Below, piece by piece: positions 1-11,330 of a stretch of DNA of 53,502 bases (positions within the stretch are counted from its first letter, which is position 1; each line of letters begins with the position of its first letter). Both the position numbers and the translations under genes were made by a program. Location of the stretch: the NCBI GenBank assembly GCA_947625885.1, contig CANQQA010000019.1, forward strand, positions 1 through 53,502, read 5' to 3'. The stretch comes from an uncultured Bacteroidales bacterium (GTDB lineage: Bacteria > Bacteroidota > Bacteroidia > Bacteroidales > UBA11471). The notes below the pieces were generated by a model that saw nothing but the letters and a program-made list of their open reading frames with translations, was not told the DNA's origin and made no database searches.

Positions 1-2720
1 ACCATGCGGTTGGTGGCAAGGTTGCGACCGTAGCACTTGGCGCATACGCCGTGCTTCGATTCGCAAGTGAGCACCGAGCGGATTTCCACCCGTTCGATAG
101 GAGAATCTTCGATTTTCTTCGCTATCTCCTCGGTGATTTCTTCGCCGGAGCGCACCAGAATTTCGCCCGTCAGCGGGTGCTGTACGTCGTGTACCGAAAC
201 ACGTCCGAGTATGCGTTCGTAAAGCGAAGCAACCACTTCCTCGTTGTTTTTGATTTCGGTGCAGACGAGACCGCGCAGCGTGCCGCAGTCTTCTTCATGG
301 ATAATCACATCGTGGGCGACATCGACAAGACGGCGCGTCAGATAACCGGCATCGGCTGTCTTCAAGGCGGTATCGGCAAGACCCTTGCGGGCACCGTGTG
401 TGGAAATAAAGTATTCCAACACCGACAAGCCCTCTTTGAAGTTCGCCAAAATAGGGTTCTCGATAATCTGTCCGCCTTCGGCGCCCGACTTCTGCGGCTT
501 TGCCATAAGACCGCGCATACCCGAGAGTTGGCGTATCTGTTCCTTAGAACCGCGTGCACCGGAGTCGAGCATCATGAATACGGAGTTGAAGCCCTGATTG
601 TCGGACGACAACTGTTTCATGAGAATATCGGAGATCTTGGAATTGACGTGCGTCCACGTATCGATAATCTGGTTGTAACGTTCGTTGTAGGTGATGAAGC
701 CCATGTTGTAGTTCGCCATAATCTGTTCGACGTTGGCGTAACCTTCATTGACAAGAGCCTCTTTTTCTTCGGGGATAATCACGTCTGCCAGATTGAACGA
801 CAGACCGCCCTTGAATGCCATTTGGTAGCCGAGATTCTTGATGTCGTCGAGGAATTGGGCAGCCCGTATCACGCCGCACACTTTGATGACGTTACCGATG
901 ATGTTGCGCAGCGATTTTTTGGTAAGTACCTCGTTGATGTAGCCTACTTCTTCGGGCACGAAAGCATTGACCAAAACACGACCTACCGACGTGTCGCGCA
1001 GCACTTCGACGCGATTACCGTTTTCGTCGAGGTCGCGCACACGCACTTTCACGGGCGAGTGCAGGGTAACACGACCTTCGTTGTAGGCGATTTCAGCCTC
1101 CTCGGGACCGTAGAACACAAGTCCTTCGCCTTTGGCGCCCGGGCGCAGTTTGGTAATGTAGTAAAGACCGAGCACCATATCCTGCGAAGGCACGGTGATA
1201 GGAGCGCCGTTGGCAGGGTTGAGAATGTTGTGGGCGCCGAGCATCAGCATCTGGGCTTCGAGTATGGCTTCGTTACCGAGAGGCAAGTGCACAGCCATTT
1301 GGTCGCCGTCGAAATCGGCATTGAACGCCGTACAGGCAAGCGGGTGCAGCTGTATGGCTTTGCCCTCGATCATCTTGGGCTGGAATGCCTGAATACCGAG
1401 ACGGTGCAGCGTCGGGGCACGGTTGAGGAGCACGGGGTGTCCTTTCATCACGTGCTCGAGAATATCCCATACGACGGGGTCTTTGCGATCGACGATTTTT
1501 TTCGCCGACTTCACCGTTTTCACGATACCGCGTTCTATCAGTTTGCGGATAACGAACGGTTTATACAGTTCGGCCGCCATGTTTTTCGGCAGACCGCATT
1601 CGTACATTTTCAGTTCCGGACCTACGACAATGACCGAACGTGCGGAATAATCGACACGTTTTCCGAGCAGGTTCTGGCGGAAACGTCCCTGCTTGCCTTT
1701 CAGGCTGTCGGAGAGCGATTTCAGCGGACGGTTGGCATCGGTCTTGACGGCGCTCGATTTGCGCGAGTTGTCGAGCAGCGAGTCCACCGCCTCCTGCAAC
1801 ATACGTTTTTCATTGCGGAGAATCACATCGGGCGCCTTGATTTCAACCAGACGTTTGAGGCGGTTGTTGCGGATAATGACGCGACGGTAGAGGTCGTTGA
1901 GGTCGGAAGTGGCGAAACGTCCGCCATCGAGCGGCACGAGGGGGCGCAGCTCCGGCGGCGTAACGGGAATGACTTTGAGAATCATCCACTCGGGACGGTT
2001 TTTATTTTTCGATGCGCGGAACGACTCTACCACCTGCAAGCGTTTGAGAGCCTCGTTTTTACGCTGCTGCGAACCGTCCTTGCTGGCGGTATCGCGCAGC
2101 TTGTACGACAGCTCGTCGAGGTCGAGACGCACCAAGAGGTCGTAAATAGCCTCCGCCCCCATTTTGGCGATGAACTTGTTGGGGTCGGTATCGTCGAGCA
2201 TCTGATTGTCTTTGGGCAGCGAGTCGAGAACGTTGAGGTATTCCTCTTCCGAGAGAAGGTCGTACGTTTCCAAATCTTCTTTCACACCGGGTTGTATCAC
2301 GATGTAGCGCTCGTAATAGATGACGGCGTCGAGTTTTTTGGAAGGCAGCCCCAGCAGATAACCTATCTTGTTGGGCAGGGAGCGGAAATACCAGATATGG
2401 GCGACGGGAACGACGAGTTTGATATGCCCCATGCGTTCGCGACGCACTTTCTTCTCGGTAACCTCCACACCGCAGCGGTCGCACACGATGCCTTTGTAGC
2501 GTATGCGTTTGTACTTTCCGCAATGGCATTCATAATCTTTTACAGGACCGAAAATACGCTCGCAGAAAAGTCCGTCCCGTTCGGGCTTGTAGGTACGGTA
2601 GTTGATGGTTTCCGGCTTCAACACCTCACCGCTCGATTGCTCGGCGATTTCCTCCGGCGAAGCCAAACCTATCGTAATCTTCGAGAAGTTGCTCTTTATT
2701 TTATTGTCTCTAAAAGCCAT
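1..2720 (-). CDS. rpoC: DNA-directed RNA polymerase subunit beta' (partial, 3' end beyond the window)
   Basis: This is the N-terminal 906 residues of the largest RNA polymerase subunit; the rest lies beyond the left edge. The zinc site of the N-terminal clamp is visible at residues 65-83 (CHC followed by CDRC). The catalytic motif NADFDGD, whose three aspartates hold the active-site magnesium, is at residues 467-473 (bases 1302-1322). Part of the second zinc site (Cys886, Cys893, Cys896) sits at the window edge. The ATG at 2718-2720 gives the usual start [12 protein letters not shown]. It lies 72 nt downstream of rpoB and is the last gene of the secE-nusG-rplKAJL-rpoBC series seen here. No insertion or frameshift is seen in the visible part. 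The call is certain; only completeness is unknown. Confidence 0.98.
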   Translation of the reverse strand, partial: MAFRDNKIKSNFSKITIGLASPEEIAEQSSGEVLKPETINYRTYKPERDGLFCERIFGPVKDYECHCGKYKRIRYKGIVCDRCGVEVTEKKVRRERMGHIKLVVPVAHIWYFRSLPNKIGYLLGLPSKKLDAVIYYERYIVIQPGVKEDLETYDLLSEEEYLNVLDSLPKDNQMLDDTDPNKFIAKMGAEAIYDLLVRLDLDELSYKLRDTASKDGSQQRKNEALKRLQVVESFRASKNKNRPEWMILKVIPVTPPELRPLVPLDGGRFATSDLNDLYRRVIIRNNRLKRLVEIKAPDVILRNEKRMLQEAVDSLLDNSRKSSAVKTDANRPLKSLSDSLKGKQGRFRQNLLGKRVDYSARSVIVVGPELKMYECGLPKNMAAELYKPFVIRKLIERGIVKTVKSAKKIVDRKDPVVWDILEHVMKGHPVLLNRAPTLHRLGIQAFQPKMIEGKAIQLHPLACTAFNADFDGDQMAVHLPLGNEAILEAQMLMLGAHNILNPANGAPITVPSQDMVLGLYYITKLRPGAKGEGLVFYGPEEAEIAYNEGRVTLHSPVKVRVRDLDENGNRVEVLRDTSVGRVLVNAFVPEEVGYINEVLTKKSLRNIIGNVIKVCGVIRAAQFLDDIKNLGYQMAFKGGLSFNLADVIIPEEKEALVNEGYANVEQIMANYNMGFITYNERYNQIIDTWTHVNSKISDILMKQLSSDNQGFNSVFMMLDSGARGSKEQIRQLSGMRGLMAKPQKSGAEGGQIIENPILANFKEGLSVLEYFISTHGARKGLADTALKTADAGYLTRRLVDVAHDVIIHEEDCGTLRGLVCTEIKNNEEVVASLYERILGRVSVHDVQHPLTGEILVRSGEEITEEIAKKIEDSPIERVEIRSVLTCESKHGVCAKCYGRNLATNRM

Positions 2721-2754
2721 ATATTTAAGGATAACGCGTTAAAAATAATGTTGC

Positions 2755-2781
2755 TCCGTTCGTCCGCAAGGGACGAACGGA
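2755..2781 (-). other. Strong hairpin between rpoB and rpoC
   Basis: An 11-bp perfect inverted repeat (arms 2755-2765 and 2771-2781, 5-nt loop) fills much of the 72-nt gap between rpoB and rpoC. It lacks an immediate run of U on the transcribed strand, so it is more likely an RNA processing or stability element than a terminator. That reading is inference. Confidence 0.6.
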
Positions 2782-2792
2782 ACGATTGCATA

Positions 2793-5700
2793 TTACTCCA
2801 AAGTGATGCTCAATCCGAGACCGCGCAATTCGTGCAGCAGCACGTTGAGCGATTCGGGAATACCCGGAGTAGGCATAGGCTCGCCTTTAACGATAGCTTC
2901 GTAGGCTTTGGAACGCCCTACCACATCGTCGGACTTGATGGTCAATATCTCTTGCAGGGTGTAGGCGGCACCGAAGGCTTCGAGCGCCCAAACCTCCATT
3001 TCTCCAAAACGCTGACCGCCGAACTGCGCTTTACCGCCGAGAGGCTGTTGCGTAATCAAGGAGTACGGACCGATAGAGCGTGCGTGCATCTTGTCCTCGA
3101 CCATGTGTCCGAGTTTCAACATGTAGATGACGCCCACCGTAGCCGGCTGGTCGAAACGTTCGCCCGTATGACCGTCGTAAAGATAGGTTTTACCGTAACG
3201 CGGCAGACCGGCTTTGTCAGTCCATGCGTTGAGGTCGTCGAGCGAAGCTCCGTCGAAAATAGGCGTGGCGAATTTCTCGCCGAGCGTAGCGCCTGCCCAC
3301 CCGAGCACAGTTTCGAAAATCTGTCCGAGGTTCATACGCGAAGGCACACCCAACGGGTTCAACACGATATCGACCGGCGTACCGTCTTCGAGGAACGGCA
3401 TATCTTCCTGCCGTACGACACGCGACACGATACCTTTGTTTCCGTGCCGACCTGCCATTTTGTCGCCTACGCTTATCTTGCGTTTCTTGGCGATATACAC
3501 TTTCGCCATTTGCACGATACCCGAAGGCAGTTCGTCGCCGATAGAAATATCGAATTTGCGGCGGCGCAGCTCGGCATCGTGCTCTTTGTATTTTTTCAGG
3601 TAGTTCATAATGGTGGCGCGAATGAGGTCGTTTTTGGCGGCATCGGTCGTCCACTTGCTTACCTGTATCGAAGTGTAATCTATTTCCGAAAGATTTTTTT
3701 GCGTAAACTTCGCGCCTTTGGCTATGACGTCGATTCCCAAATAATCTTTCACGCCCTGCGAAGTCTTGCCGCTCGTCAGCGTCATCAATTTTTCAATCAA
3801 CACGCCTTTGAGCGCTTTCATCTTCTCGCCGTACTCCTCGTCGAGCTGTGCCAGCAGAGCTGCTTCGGGGCTTTTGCCCTTGCGTTTTTTAATGGCTTTC
3901 GAGAAGAGTGCCGTACCGATGACTACACCTTTGAGCGACGGAGTGGCTTTGAGCGAAGCATCTTTTACATCGCCTGCCTTATCGCCGAAGATGGCGCGGA
4001 GCAGTTTTTCCTCCGGAGAGGGGTCGGATTCGCCTTTCGGCGTAATCTTTCCTATCATGATGTCGCCCGGCTCGATATGGGCGCCGATGCGCACGATACC
4101 GCGCTCGTCGAGGTCTTTCGTCGCGTCTTCGCTCACGTTGGGGATATCGGAAGTCAATTCCTCCATACCGCGTTTGGTTTCGCGCACTTCGAGCGAATAT
4201 TCATCGACGTGTACGGAGGTAAGTATGTCTTCGCGCACGACGCGTTCGTTCAATACGATAGCGTCCTCGTAGTTGTACCCTTTCCACGGCATGAATGCCA
4301 CTTTGAGGTTACGACCCAGCGCCAGTTCGCCGTTTTCGGTCGAATAACCTTCGGTAAGTATCTGACCGGCTACCACGCGGTCGCCTTTGCGGCAAATGGG
4401 GCGAAGGTCGATCGTGGTGCTCTGGTTGGTCTTGCGGAATTTCGGCAAGGTGTATTCTTTCACTGCCGACTCGAAGCTGACAAACTCTTCGTCGGCGGTA
4501 CGGTCGTAGCGGATACGTATGGTGGTGGCATCGACAAACTCGACGACACCGCTGCCTTCGGCGGTAATCTGCGTGCGCGAGTCGCGGATAAGCTGACCCT
4601 CGATGCCCGTGCCCACGATAGGAGCTTCGGGGCGCAGCAGAGGCACTGCCTGCCGCATCATATTCGAGCCCATGAGGGCGCGGTTGGCATCATCATGTTC
4701 GAGGAACGGAATGAGCGATGCGGCAATAGAGGCAATTTGCATGGGCGATACGTCCATCAGCGAAACTTCATTGGGAGCAACGACGGGGAAGTCGGCATTC
4801 TGGCGCGCTTTTACGCGAGTGCGAATGAAGGTGCCGTCGTCGTTGAGCGGAGCATTTCCCTGCGCGATGATATGGTTTTCTTCGACTTCTGCCGTGAGAT
4901 ACACCACACCGTCGTCGGAGAGATCGACTTTTCCGTTTTCGACCTTACGGTACGGCGTTTCGATGAATCCGAGATCGTTGATTTTGGCATACACGCACAA
5001 CGACGAGATAAGACCGATATTCGGACCTTCGGGCGTTTCGATAGGACAGAGACGTCCATAGTGCGTATAGTGCACGTCGCGCACCTCGAAACCGGCGCGC
5101 TCACGCGACAGACCGCCGGGACCGAGAGCCGACAGACGACGCTTGTGCGTCATTTCGGCAAGGGGATTGGTCTGGTCCATGAACTGCGACAGCGCATTGG
5201 TGCCGAAGAACGTATTGATAACCGACGAAATCGTTTTGGCATTGATAAGGTCGATGGGCGTAAACACCTCGTTGTCGCGCACGTTCATGCGTTCGCGAAT
5301 GGTACGCGACATACGGGCAAGACCCACACCGAATTGGTTGTAGAGCTGTTCACCCACCGTGCGCACACGACGGTTGCTCAGGTGGTCGATGTCATCGACA
5401 TCGGTTTTGGAATTGATAAGCTCTATCAAATATTTGATAATCTCGATAATATCTTCTTTGGTAAGAACTTTGATATCGGGAGATATGGTCAATCCGAGTT
5501 TTTTGTTAATACGGTAGCGACCCACTTCGCCGAGGTCGTAGCGCTTCTCGGAGAAGAAGAGGTTGGTAATGACTTCGCGAGCGCTGGCATCGTCGGCAGG
5601 TTCGGCGTTGCGCAACTGCCGGTAGATGTAGATGACAGCCTCCTTTTCGGAGTTACTCGGGTCTTTCTGCAACGTGTTGTAGATAATCGCGTAGTCGGAA

Positions 5701-6605
5701 AGATTGTTTTCCTCTTTGTGCAGCAGTATCGTGGGCACACCCGTTTCGAGAATCATGTCGATGTGCGATTCTTCGAGCACTACTTCGCGTTCGATGACCA
5801 CTTCGTTTCGTTCTATGGAAACGACCTCACCCGTATCTTCGTCGGCATAATCTTCCACCCATGTTCTCAACACACGGGCAGCCAGCCGGCGACCGAGAGC
5901 TTTTTTCAAATTGCTCTTCGTAACTTTCATCTCTTCGGCAAGACCGAAGATTTCGAGAATGTCTTTATCGCTTTCAAAGCCGATGGCGCGCAACAGGGTG
6001 GTTACGGGCAGCTTCTTTTTACGATCGATATAGGCATACATCACGTTGTTGATGTCGGTGGCAAACTCTATCCACGAACCCTTGAAGGGGATAATACGCG
6101 CCGAATAAAGTTTGGTGCCGTTGGCGTGAATGCTTTGTCCGAAGAATACGCCGGGAGAACGGTGCAGCTGCGACACGACGACGCGCTCGGCTCCGTTGAT
6201 TACGAACGTACCTTTCTCGGTCATATAGGGAATGGGACCGAGATATACGTCTTGTATGACGGTAGCGAAATCTTCGTGGTCGGGGTCGGTGCAGTAGAGT
6301 TTCAGCTTCGCTTTGAGGGGTACGCTGTACGTAAGACCGCGTTCGAGGCACTCCTCTATCGTGTAGCGGGGCGGGTCGATGTAATAGTCGAGAAATTCGA
6401 GGACGAAGTTGTTGCGGGTATCGGCAATGGGGAAATTTTCTGCAAACACCTTGTAAAGCCCTTCATTTTTACGTTTCTCGGGCGGAGTATCCAATTGCAG
6501 AAAATCCTGAAACGATTTCAACTGTACTTCGAGAAAATCCGGATATTGGAGCGGATTTTTGATAGAAGCAAAGTTTACCCGCGGTTTACCTATATTTTGA
6601 GACAT
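2793..6605 (-). CDS. rpoB: DNA-directed RNA polymerase subunit beta
   Basis: This 1270-residue protein is the second catalytic subunit of RNA polymerase, at a length normal for Bacteroidetes. The rifampicin pocket is recognisable: [15 protein letters not shown] followed by [20 protein letters not shown]. The positions matching E. coli Asp516, His526 and Ser531 carry the wild-type residues D, H and S, so classical rifampicin resistance is not predicted from these sites. The C-terminal part has the expected [20 protein letters not shown] stretch. The start [12 protein letters not shown] is at 6603-6605. It follows rplL after 104 nt that hold an attenuator-like hairpin and precedes rpoC, so it belongs to the same transcription unit as the L10/L12 genes. 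Confidence 0.99.
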   Translation of the reverse strand: MSQNIGKPRVNFASIKNPLQYPDFLEVQLKSFQDFLQLDTPPEKRKNEGLYKVFAENFPIADTRNNFVLEFLDYYIDPPRYTIEECLERGLTYSVPLKAKLKLYCTDPDHEDFATVIQDVYLGPIPYMTEKGTFVINGAERVVVSQLHRSPGVFFGQSIHANGTKLYSARIIPFKGSWIEFATDINNVMYAYIDRKKKLPVTTLLRAIGFESDKDILEIFGLAEEMKVTKSNLKKALGRRLAARVLRTWVEDYADEDTGEVVSIERNEVVIEREVVLEESHIDMILETGVPTILLHKEENNLSDYAIIYNTLQKDPSNSEKEAVIYIYRQLRNAEPADDASAREVITNLFFSEKRYDLGEVGRYRINKKLGLTISPDIKVLTKEDIIEIIKYLIELINSKTDVDDIDHLSNRRVRTVGEQLYNQFGVGLARMSRTIRERMNVRDNEVFTPIDLINAKTISSVINTFFGTNALSQFMDQTNPLAEMTHKRRLSALGPGGLSRERAGFEVRDVHYTHYGRLCPIETPEGPNIGLISSLCVYAKINDLGFIETPYRKVENGKVDLSDDGVVYLTAEVEENHIIAQGNAPLNDDGTFIRTRVKARQNADFPVVAPNEVSLMDVSPMQIASIAASLIPFLEHDDANRALMGSNMMRQAVPLLRPEAPIVGTGIEGQLIRDSRTQITAEGSGVVEFVDATTIRIRYDRTADEEFVSFESAVKEYTLPKFRKTNQSTTIDLRPICRKGDRVVAGQILTEGYSTENGELALGRNLKVAFMPWKGYNYEDAIVLNERVVREDILTSVHVDEYSLEVRETKRGMEELTSDIPNVSEDATKDLDERGIVRIGAHIEPGDIMIGKITPKGESDPSPEEKLLRAIFGDKAGDVKDASLKATPSLKGVVIGTALFSKAIKKRKGKSPEAALLAQLDEEYGEKMKALKGVLIEKLMTLTSGKTSQGVKDYLGIDVIAKGAKFTQKNLSEIDYTSIQVSKWTTDAAKNDLIRATIMNYLKKYKEHDAELRRRKFDISIGDELPSGIVQMAKVYIAKKRKISVGDKMAGRHGNKGIVSRVVRQEDMPFLEDGTPVDIVLNPLGVPSRMNLGQIFETVLGWAGATLGEKFATPIFDGASLDDLNAWTDKAGLPRYGKTYLYDGHTGERFDQPATVGVIYMLKLGHMVEDKMHARSIGPYSLITQQPLGGKAQFGGQRFGEMEVWALEAFGAAYTLQEILTIKSDDVVGRSKAYEAIVKGEPMPTPGIPESLNVLLHELRGLGLSITLE

Positions 6606-6646
6606 TGGTCAGTGGGTGGTTAATTGAACTTATGAATTATAAACAC

Positions 6647-6684
6647 AAAAAGGTAAAGAGCCCTTTGCACAAGGTCTCTTTACC
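6647..6684 (-). terminator. Attenuator-like hairpin between rplL and rpoB
   Basis: On the minus strand a 9-bp outer stem (arms 6676-6684 and 6652-6660) encloses a second 4-bp stem and is followed at once by five U (6651-6647). This is the shape of an intrinsic terminator, placed just after rplL and just before rpoB. In E. coli a partial terminator at the same place lowers polymerase expression relative to ribosomal proteins; the same role here is inferred. Confidence 0.75.
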
Positions 6685-6709
6685 AAAGGTCCTGATAAAC
6701 AGGAATTTG

Positions 6710-7087
6710 TTATTTAAGTTCAACTTCAGCGCCAGCGTCTTCGAGCTGTTTTTTGAGCGCCTCAGCATCGGCTTTGGGCAAGCCTTCTTTGATGGTGTTG
6801 GGAGCGCCATCGACCAAATCCTTAGCCTCTTTCAGACCCAGACCGGTCAATTCTTTAACGGCTTTGACAACTGCGAGTTTGTTAGCGCCGGCAGCTTTCA
6901 GTACAACATCGAACGATGTTTTTTCTTCGGCTGCGGCAGCACCGCCGGCTGCGGGAGCAGCAACAGCAACAGCAGCTGCGGCTGCGGGTTCAATGCCATA
7001 TTCCTCTTTGAGGATTTGAGCCAACTCGTTTACTTCTTTTACGGTCAGGTTTACCAATTGTTCTGCAAAAGCTTTCAAATCTGCCAT
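6710..7087 (-). CDS. rplL: Ribosomal protein bL12 (L7/L12)
   Basis: This 125-residue acidic protein forms the ribosomal stalk that recruits translation GTPases. The N-terminal dimerisation part ([14 protein letters not shown]) is followed by a very Ala-rich hinge at about residues 37-55 and the conserved C-terminal domain ending in [10 protein letters not shown]. The C-terminal helix with [18 protein letters not shown], which contacts elongation factors, is intact. It lies 47 nt downstream of rplJ, its stalk partner L10, and is separated from rpoB by a terminator-like hairpin. Length and order match the family. Confidence 0.98.
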   Translation of the reverse strand: MADLKAFAEQLVNLTVKEVNELAQILKEEYGIEPAAAAAVAVAAPAAGGAAAAEEKTSFDVVLKAAGANKLAVVKAVKELTGLGLKEAKDLVDGAPNTIKEGLPKADAEALKKQLEDAGAEVELK

Positions 7088-7134
7088 TTTCGTATAGTTT
7101 AATTGTTATTTTACTTTTGTTGTTTGTGATGTTT

Positions 7135-7647
7135 TTATCTTTCCGCCAGAGTTTTCAACACTCCGTGAATGGTGGTACCGCCGGATTGCAATGCCGAAAC
7201 GACGTTCTTAGCAGGCGATTGCAGCAATGCAATGACTTCGGCGATGAGTTCGTTCTTGCTCTTGATAGCCACCAACGCATCGAGTTGGGAGGCATCGTAG
7301 AAGCTCTCTTCTACATAGGCAGCCTTGAATGCCAGTTGGTCGTTGTCTTTTTTGAAAGACTTGATTAATTTGGCGGGAGCGTTGCCCGTGTTGGAAAGCA
7401 TCAGCGTAGTAGAGCCTTTCAAGCTGTCGTAGAGCGATGAATAGTCTGCATCGAGATTTTCCAGCGCTTTTTTCAACAAGGTATTTTTTACAACCAGCAA
7501 TTTGATGTCGTTTTTGAAACACTCGCGACGCAGATTCGAAGTCTTCTCGGCGTTGAGAGTAGTCGTTTCGGTCAAATAAATGTGGCTGTATTCTTTCAGA
7601 GTAGCGGTAATCTGCTCGATTACGGGTCCTTTATCTTCCTTTCTCAT
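7135..7647 (-). CDS. rplJ: Ribosomal protein uL10
   Basis: This is the 170-residue base of the ribosomal stalk, which binds 23S rRNA and carries the L12 dimers through its C-terminal helix. The N-terminal region (MRKEDKGPVIEQITATLKEY) and the motif VVKNTLLKKALEN, typical of the RNA-binding part, support the call. Its start lies 14 nt after the rplA stop, and rplL follows 47 nt later, the usual L10-L12 pairing. In other bacteria L10-L12 represses its own messenger through a leader; I cannot identify such a leader in the short gap here. Confidence 0.98.
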   Translation of the reverse strand: MRKEDKGPVIEQITATLKEYSHIYLTETTTLNAEKTSNLRRECFKNDIKLLVVKNTLLKKALENLDADYSSLYDSLKGSTTLMLSNTGNAPAKLIKSFKKDNDQLAFKAAYVEESFYDASQLDALVAIKSKNELIAEVIALLQSPAKNVVSALQSGGTTIHGVLKTLAER

Positions 7648-7661
7648 AATTCGATCTTTTT

Positions 7662-8360
7662 TTAAATCTCATCTACAGATTTCGGTTCGACTTTGATACC
7701 CGCACTCATCGTGCTCGACAGATAGATACTCTTCATGTAAGTACCTTTTGCCGTAGTCGGTTTCAGCTTGTTCAGCATGGCAATGAACTCTTTTGCGTTC
7801 TCGCGAATCTGATCGGCTGTAAACGAAACTTTGCCTATCGAGGTGTGAATGATACCGTTTTTATCGACTTTGAAATCGATTTTACCTTGTTTTACTTCTT
7901 TTACGGCTTTGCCTATTTCATTGGTAACCGTACCGCTCTTGGGGTTCGGCATAAGACCGCGCGGACCCAATATACGTCCGAGAGCACCGAGTTTACCCAT
8001 GATTGCCGGTTGCGTGATGATGACGTCGATATCGGTCCAACCGCCTTTGATTTTCTCGATAAATTCGTCAAGACCCACATAATCGGCACCGGCAGCCTTG
8101 GCATCGGCTTCTTGGTCGGGGTTGCAAAGTGCGAGTACACGCACCTGTTTTCCGGTTCCGTGAGGAAGCGATACGACGCCTCTCACCATTTGATTGGCTT
8201 TGCGGGGATCGACACCCAAACGTACGTCGATGTCCACCGAAGCATCGAATTTGGTAAAAGTTATATCTTTCACCAACTGTGCAGCTTCTTTCAGTGAATA
8301 GGTTTTCCCTGCTTCAATTTTCTCGGAAGCCAACTTTTGATTTTTTGTCAGTTTACTCAT
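7662..8360 (-). CDS. rplA: Ribosomal protein uL1
   Basis: This 232-residue protein builds the mobile L1 stalk at the tRNA exit site. The family signature is clear: the central motif [15 protein letters not shown] and the segment [20 protein letters not shown]-like near residues 41-60. It follows rplK after 15 nt, and L11-L1 is the universal order. In E. coli L1 represses the L11-L1 messenger by binding a mimic of its rRNA site; nothing in the short gaps here lets me confirm such a site. Confidence 0.98.
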   Translation of the reverse strand: MSKLTKNQKLASEKIEAGKTYSLKEAAQLVKDITFTKFDASVDIDVRLGVDPRKANQMVRGVVSLPHGTGKQVRVLALCNPDQEADAKAAGADYVGLDEFIEKIKGGWTDIDVIITQPAIMGKLGALGRILGPRGLMPNPKSGTVTNEIGKAVKEVKQGKIDFKVDKNGIIHTSIGKVSFTADQIRENAKEFIAMLNKLKPTTAKGTYMKSIYLSSTMSAGIKVEPKSVDEI

Positions 8361-8375
8361 GTCAATTGAAGTTTA

Positions 8376-8819
8376 TCAGTTATTGGTCGGGAATTCCCCA
8401 CTTACGGATATACCCATACTCCGTGCCGTGCCGGCAACCATTCTCATAGCCGACTCGATGGTGAAACAGTTGAGATCGACCATCTTGTCCTGCGCTATCG
8501 TCTTTACCTGCTCCCATGTGATGGCAGCCACCTTTTTACGGTTCGGCTCGGCTGAACCGCTTTTCTGTTTGGCAGCTTCCAGCAGCTGTATTGCTACGGG
8601 AGGAGTCTTTACGACAAAATCGAAAGATTTATCGGCATAATACGTAATGATTACGGGCAATACTTTTCCGGCTTTGTCTTGCGTACGGGCGTTGAATTGC
8701 TTGCAAAACTCCATAATATTGATACCCTTCGAGCCTAATGCCGGTCCGACGGGAGGAGATGGGTTTGCTGCACCTCCTTTAATCTGCAATTTGATTTGTC
8801 CAGCAATTTCTTTAGCCAT
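8376..8819 (-). CDS. rplK: Ribosomal protein uL11
   Basis: This 147-residue protein binds the GTPase-associated centre of 23S rRNA. The proline-rich N-terminal block [18 protein letters not shown] and the C-terminal RNA-binding block ending [13 protein letters not shown] identify it with certainty. The start [16 protein letters not shown] is at 8817-8819. It lies 59 nt after nusG and 15 nt before rplA, in the standard nusG-rplK-rplA order, so it is probably cotranscribed with both. Confidence 0.98.
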   Translation of the reverse strand: MAKEIAGQIKLQIKGGAANPSPPVGPALGSKGINIMEFCKQFNARTQDKAGKVLPVIITYYADKSFDFVVKTPPVAIQLLEAAKQKSGSAEPNRKKVAAITWEQVKTIAQDKMVDLNCFTIESAMRMVAGTARSMGISVSGEFPTNN

Positions 8820-8878
8820 TGTTTTTTACATTTTGATTGTTAATGCGAAAGCATAGAACAGTACGTAACACTTCTGCC

Positions 8879-9418
8879 CTATTCCTTCGATACCTGCATG
8901 AATCCCAATTCCAACGGAGTTTTACGTCCGAAGATTTTGACCATTACTTTGAGTTTCTTTTTCTCGTTGTTCACCTCCTCGATGACACCGCTGAATCCGT
9001 TGAAAGGACCGAAAGTTACTTTTACCGTTTCGCCTACGATGTAGGGAATCGTGATTTCTTCGGTGTCTTGCACGGCATCGACGGCGCCAAGCATACGGTT
9101 CACTTCCGACGGACGCAGCGGGTCGGGACACGTGGTTCCGCCCAAAAAGCCAAGTACGTTGGTCGTGTTCCGCAGACGATGAGGCACTTCACCTACGAGC
9201 GTCGCCTCGACAAAAACATATCCCGGATAGAGGTTTCTCTCCTTGATGACTTTCTTGCCGTTGCGTACGGAATAAACTTTTTCGGTGGGTATCAATACCT
9301 GATAGACAAAGTCGCCAAGGCTGGTATTCTTGATTTCTGCATCAAGATATTCCTTTACCTTGCCTTCTTTTCCGCTAATGGCACGCAAAACGTACCAGCC
9401 TCTTTTTTGCTCAGACAT
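8879..9418 (-). CDS. nusG: Transcription termination/antitermination factor NusG
   Basis: This 179-residue protein travels with RNA polymerase, suppresses pausing and couples transcription to translation or Rho. The NGN domain starts with [20 protein letters not shown] and contains [11 protein letters not shown]; the C-terminal KOW domain begins near [20 protein letters not shown]. The length is typical. It follows secE after 15 nt and precedes rplK, the usual order. A second NusG paralogue (UpxY-like) is common near polysaccharide loci in Bacteroides, but this copy is the housekeeping one because of its neighbours. Confidence 0.98.
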   Translation of the reverse strand: MSEQKRGWYVLRAISGKEGKVKEYLDAEIKNTSLGDFVYQVLIPTEKVYSVRNGKKVIKERNLYPGYVFVEATLVGEVPHRLRNTTNVLGFLGGTTCPDPLRPSEVNRMLGAVDAVQDTEEITIPYIVGETVKVTFGPFNGFSGVIEEVNNEKKKLKVMVKIFGRKTPLELGFMQVSKE

Positions 9419-9433
9419 TGTACGACCTCCGAA

Positions 9434-9628
9434 TTAGAAAATTTTGCCGTAGATAAACTCCATAAGATGCTCAAAGCCCTGATCCATCACAAATATCACT
9501 ATGGCGATGATAAGGGAAGCAAACATAACCACCACAGCGCTATTGCTCAGTTCCGAGCGGGTCGGCCAGGAAACTTTATAAACGAGTTCGTTGTACGACT
9601 CTTTTATATTTGCAAGTATTCTTTTCAT
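9434..9628 (-). CDS. secE: Preprotein translocase subunit SecE
   Basis: This 64-residue protein clamps the SecY channel in the inner membrane. It has the short form of most bacteria: an amphipathic N-terminal helix (KVSWPTRSELSNS, the conserved WP motif) followed by one membrane segment at about residues 30-51. It sits between tRNA-Trp and nusG, exactly as in other Bacteroidales. The start at 9626-9628 lies 16 nt from the 3' end of tRNA-Trp, so it is probably made from the same precursor transcript as the tRNA. Confidence 0.97.
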   Translation of the reverse strand: MKRILANIKESYNELVYKVSWPTRSELSNSAVVVMFASLIIAIVIFVMDQGFEHLMEFIYGKIF

Positions 9629-9644
9629 TTTATATCAATTTTTG

Positions 9645-9717
9645 CACGGGTCGAGAGACTCGAACTCCCGACACCTGGTTTTGGAGACCAGTGCTCTACC
9701 AACTGAGCTAGACCCGT
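9645..9717 (-). tRNA. tRNA-Trp (anticodon CCA)
   Basis: A full cloverleaf can be folded: acceptor ACGGGTC pairs with GACCCGT, the anticodon stem CTGGT/ACCAG encloses CTCCAAA with anticodon CCA, and the T loop is TTCGAGT. The discriminator is G. The next bases are CA rather than CCA, so the 3' CCA end is added after transcription. It lies between tuf and secE. Confidence 0.97.
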
Positions 9718-9724
9718 AAACATC

Positions 9725-9763
9725 GGTAAGCCTCTCGTTCCGGCTTAGAATAAGAGGCCTACC
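9725..9763 (-). other. Hairpin between tuf and tRNA-Trp
   Basis: Arms 9725-9735 and 9753-9763 pair over 11 bp with one G-U pair. On the minus strand the hairpin lies between the tuf stop and tRNA-Trp and has no good U run behind it. It could be a weak terminator or a signal for processing the tuf-tRNA-secE transcript; the choice is open. Confidence 0.5.
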
Positions 9764-9788
9764 TATGTTATATATCGAATTTCTTCGA

Positions 9789-10976
9789 TTAGTCCAATAT
9801 CTCAGTAATCTGACCGGAACCTACGGTACGTCCGCCTTCACGGATAGCGAAGCGCAAACCTACGCTGCAAGCAACCGGATAGATGAGCTCGACAGAGATG
9901 GTTACGTGGTCGCCCGGCATTACCATTTCGGTACCTTCGGGGAGCGTAATTTCACCCGTAACGTCGAGGGTACGGATATAGAACTGAGGACGATAGTGGT
10001 TGTGGAACGGCGTGTGGCGACCACCTTCTTCTTTCTTCAAGATATAAACTTGAGCTTTGAATTTCGAGTGAGGTTTCACCTGACCCGGGTGGCAGATTAC
10101 CATACCGCGTTTTACTTCGTTCTTGTCGATACCGCGGAGGAGCAGACCTACGTTATCGCCGGCCTCACCTTGGTCGAGCAGTTTGCGGAACATTTCGACA
10201 CCGGTAACAACCGATTTCTTGCCGTCTGCGCCGAGACCGATGATTTGTACTTCATCGCCGACTTTGATGACACCCGTTTCGATACGACCGGTAGCAACAG
10301 TACCACGACCGGTAATCGAGAAGACGTCTTCAACAGGCATCAGGAAGGGTTTATCAATATCGCGCGGAGGCAGGGGAATCCATTCGTCCACAGCGTTCAT
10401 CAGTTCCATAACTTTTTCTTCCCATTTGGGTTCGCCGTTGAGAGCGCCGAGTGCAGAACCGCGGATAACGGGCGTGTTGTCTCCGTCGTATTCATACGAA
10501 GAGAGGAGTTCGCGCATTTCCATTTCTACGAGTTCGAGCATCTCTTCGTCATCGACCATATCGCATTTGTTCATGAAAACGACGATACGGGGAACGTTCA
10601 CTTGACGAGCGAGAAGAATGTGTTCGCGAGTTTGGGGCATGGGACCGTCGGTAGCAGCCACAACGATGATGGCACCGTCCATTTGGGCAGCACCGGTAAC
10701 CATGTTCTTTACATAGTCGGCGTGACCCGGGCAGTCCACGTGTGCATAGTGGCGTTTCTCGGTTTCATACTCAACGTGAGCGGTATTGATGGTAATACCA
10801 CGCTCTTTTTCCTCAGGAGCGTTATCGATTTGATCGAAAGAGCGCACTTCGGAAAGACCTTTTTTTGCGAGCACGGTCGTGATAGCGGCGGTCAGGGTCG
10901 TTTTACCGTGGTCAACGTGTCCGATCGTACCGATGTTTACGTGCGGCTTGGTCCTTTGAAATTGTTCTTTAGCCAT
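9789..10976 (-). CDS. tuf: Elongation factor Tu
   Basis: This 395-residue GTPase delivers aminoacyl-tRNA to the ribosome. The nucleotide motifs are all present: GHVDHGKTT near residue 19, [12 protein letters not shown] near residue 81, and NKCDM near residue 136. The C-terminal barrel ends with [10 protein letters not shown]. It lies 42 nt downstream of tRNA-Thr, so tRNAs and tuf are probably one transcript, as in many bacteria. No second tuf copy is present in the window. No substitution suggesting elfamycin resistance was searched for. Confidence 0.99.
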   Translation of the reverse strand: MAKEQFQRTKPHVNIGTIGHVDHGKTTLTAAITTVLAKKGLSEVRSFDQIDNAPEEKERGITINTAHVEYETEKRHYAHVDCPGHADYVKNMVTGAAQMDGAIIVVAATDGPMPQTREHILLARQVNVPRIVVFMNKCDMVDDEEMLELVEMEMRELLSSYEYDGDNTPVIRGSALGALNGEPKWEEKVMELMNAVDEWIPLPPRDIDKPFLMPVEDVFSITGRGTVATGRIETGVIKVGDEVQIIGLGADGKKSVVTGVEMFRKLLDQGEAGDNVGLLLRGIDKNEVKRGMVICHPGQVKPHSKFKAQVYILKKEEGGRHTPFHNHYRPQFYIRTLDVTGEITLPEGTEMVMPGDHVTISVELIYPVACSVGLRFAIREGGRTVGSGQITEILD

Positions 10977-11018
10977 AATAGTTATTTTTTAATATGAATG
11001 TTTTTCTCTGATTCCACT

Positions 11019-11093
<75 letters not shown>

Positions 11094-11099
11094 ATTTCG

Positions 11100-11172
11100 A
11101 GCGGGAAACGGGACTCAAACCCGCGACCCTCAGCTTGGAAGGCTGATGCTCTATCAACTGAGCTACTCCCGC
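11100..11172 (-). tRNA. tRNA-Gly (anticodon TCC)
   Basis: The acceptor GCGGGAG pairs with TTCCCGC (last pair G-U), the anticodon arm TCAGC-CTTCCAA-GCTGA gives TCC, and the T loop is TTTGAGT. The discriminator is U. CCA is not encoded. It lies 6 nt upstream of tRNA-Thr. Confidence 0.97.
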
Positions 11173-11180
11173 AACAGTTG

Positions 11181-11263
11181 TGGGCGAAGATGGATTCGAA
11201 CCACCGAAGTCGTAAGACAGCAGATTTACAGTCTGCCCCATTTGGCCACTCTGGTATTCGCCC
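11181..11263 (-). tRNA. tRNA-Tyr (anticodon GTA), long variable arm
   Basis: The acceptor GGGCGAA pairs with TTCGCCC, the anticodon arm GCAGA-CTGTAAA-TCTGC gives GTA, and a long variable arm makes this an 83-nt class II tRNA as expected for tyrosine. It is the first tRNA of the Tyr-Gly-Thr-tuf transcript. Confidence 0.97.
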
Positions 11264-11330
11264 TTTCACGCTCCCCGCACTGACAGACAGAGGCATTCGC
11301 CTCCTCCTGACCGACGGGAAACGATATGTA

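Noticed and set aside
51-6623. A 2190-codon open frame on the plus strand opposite rpoC and rpoB
   Set aside because: It is the mirror of two certain genes and arises from their codon bias; its translation is rich in His, Phe and Arg and has no recognisable domain. The same holds for the long frames opposite pepP, xseA, typA and the calcium ATPase.
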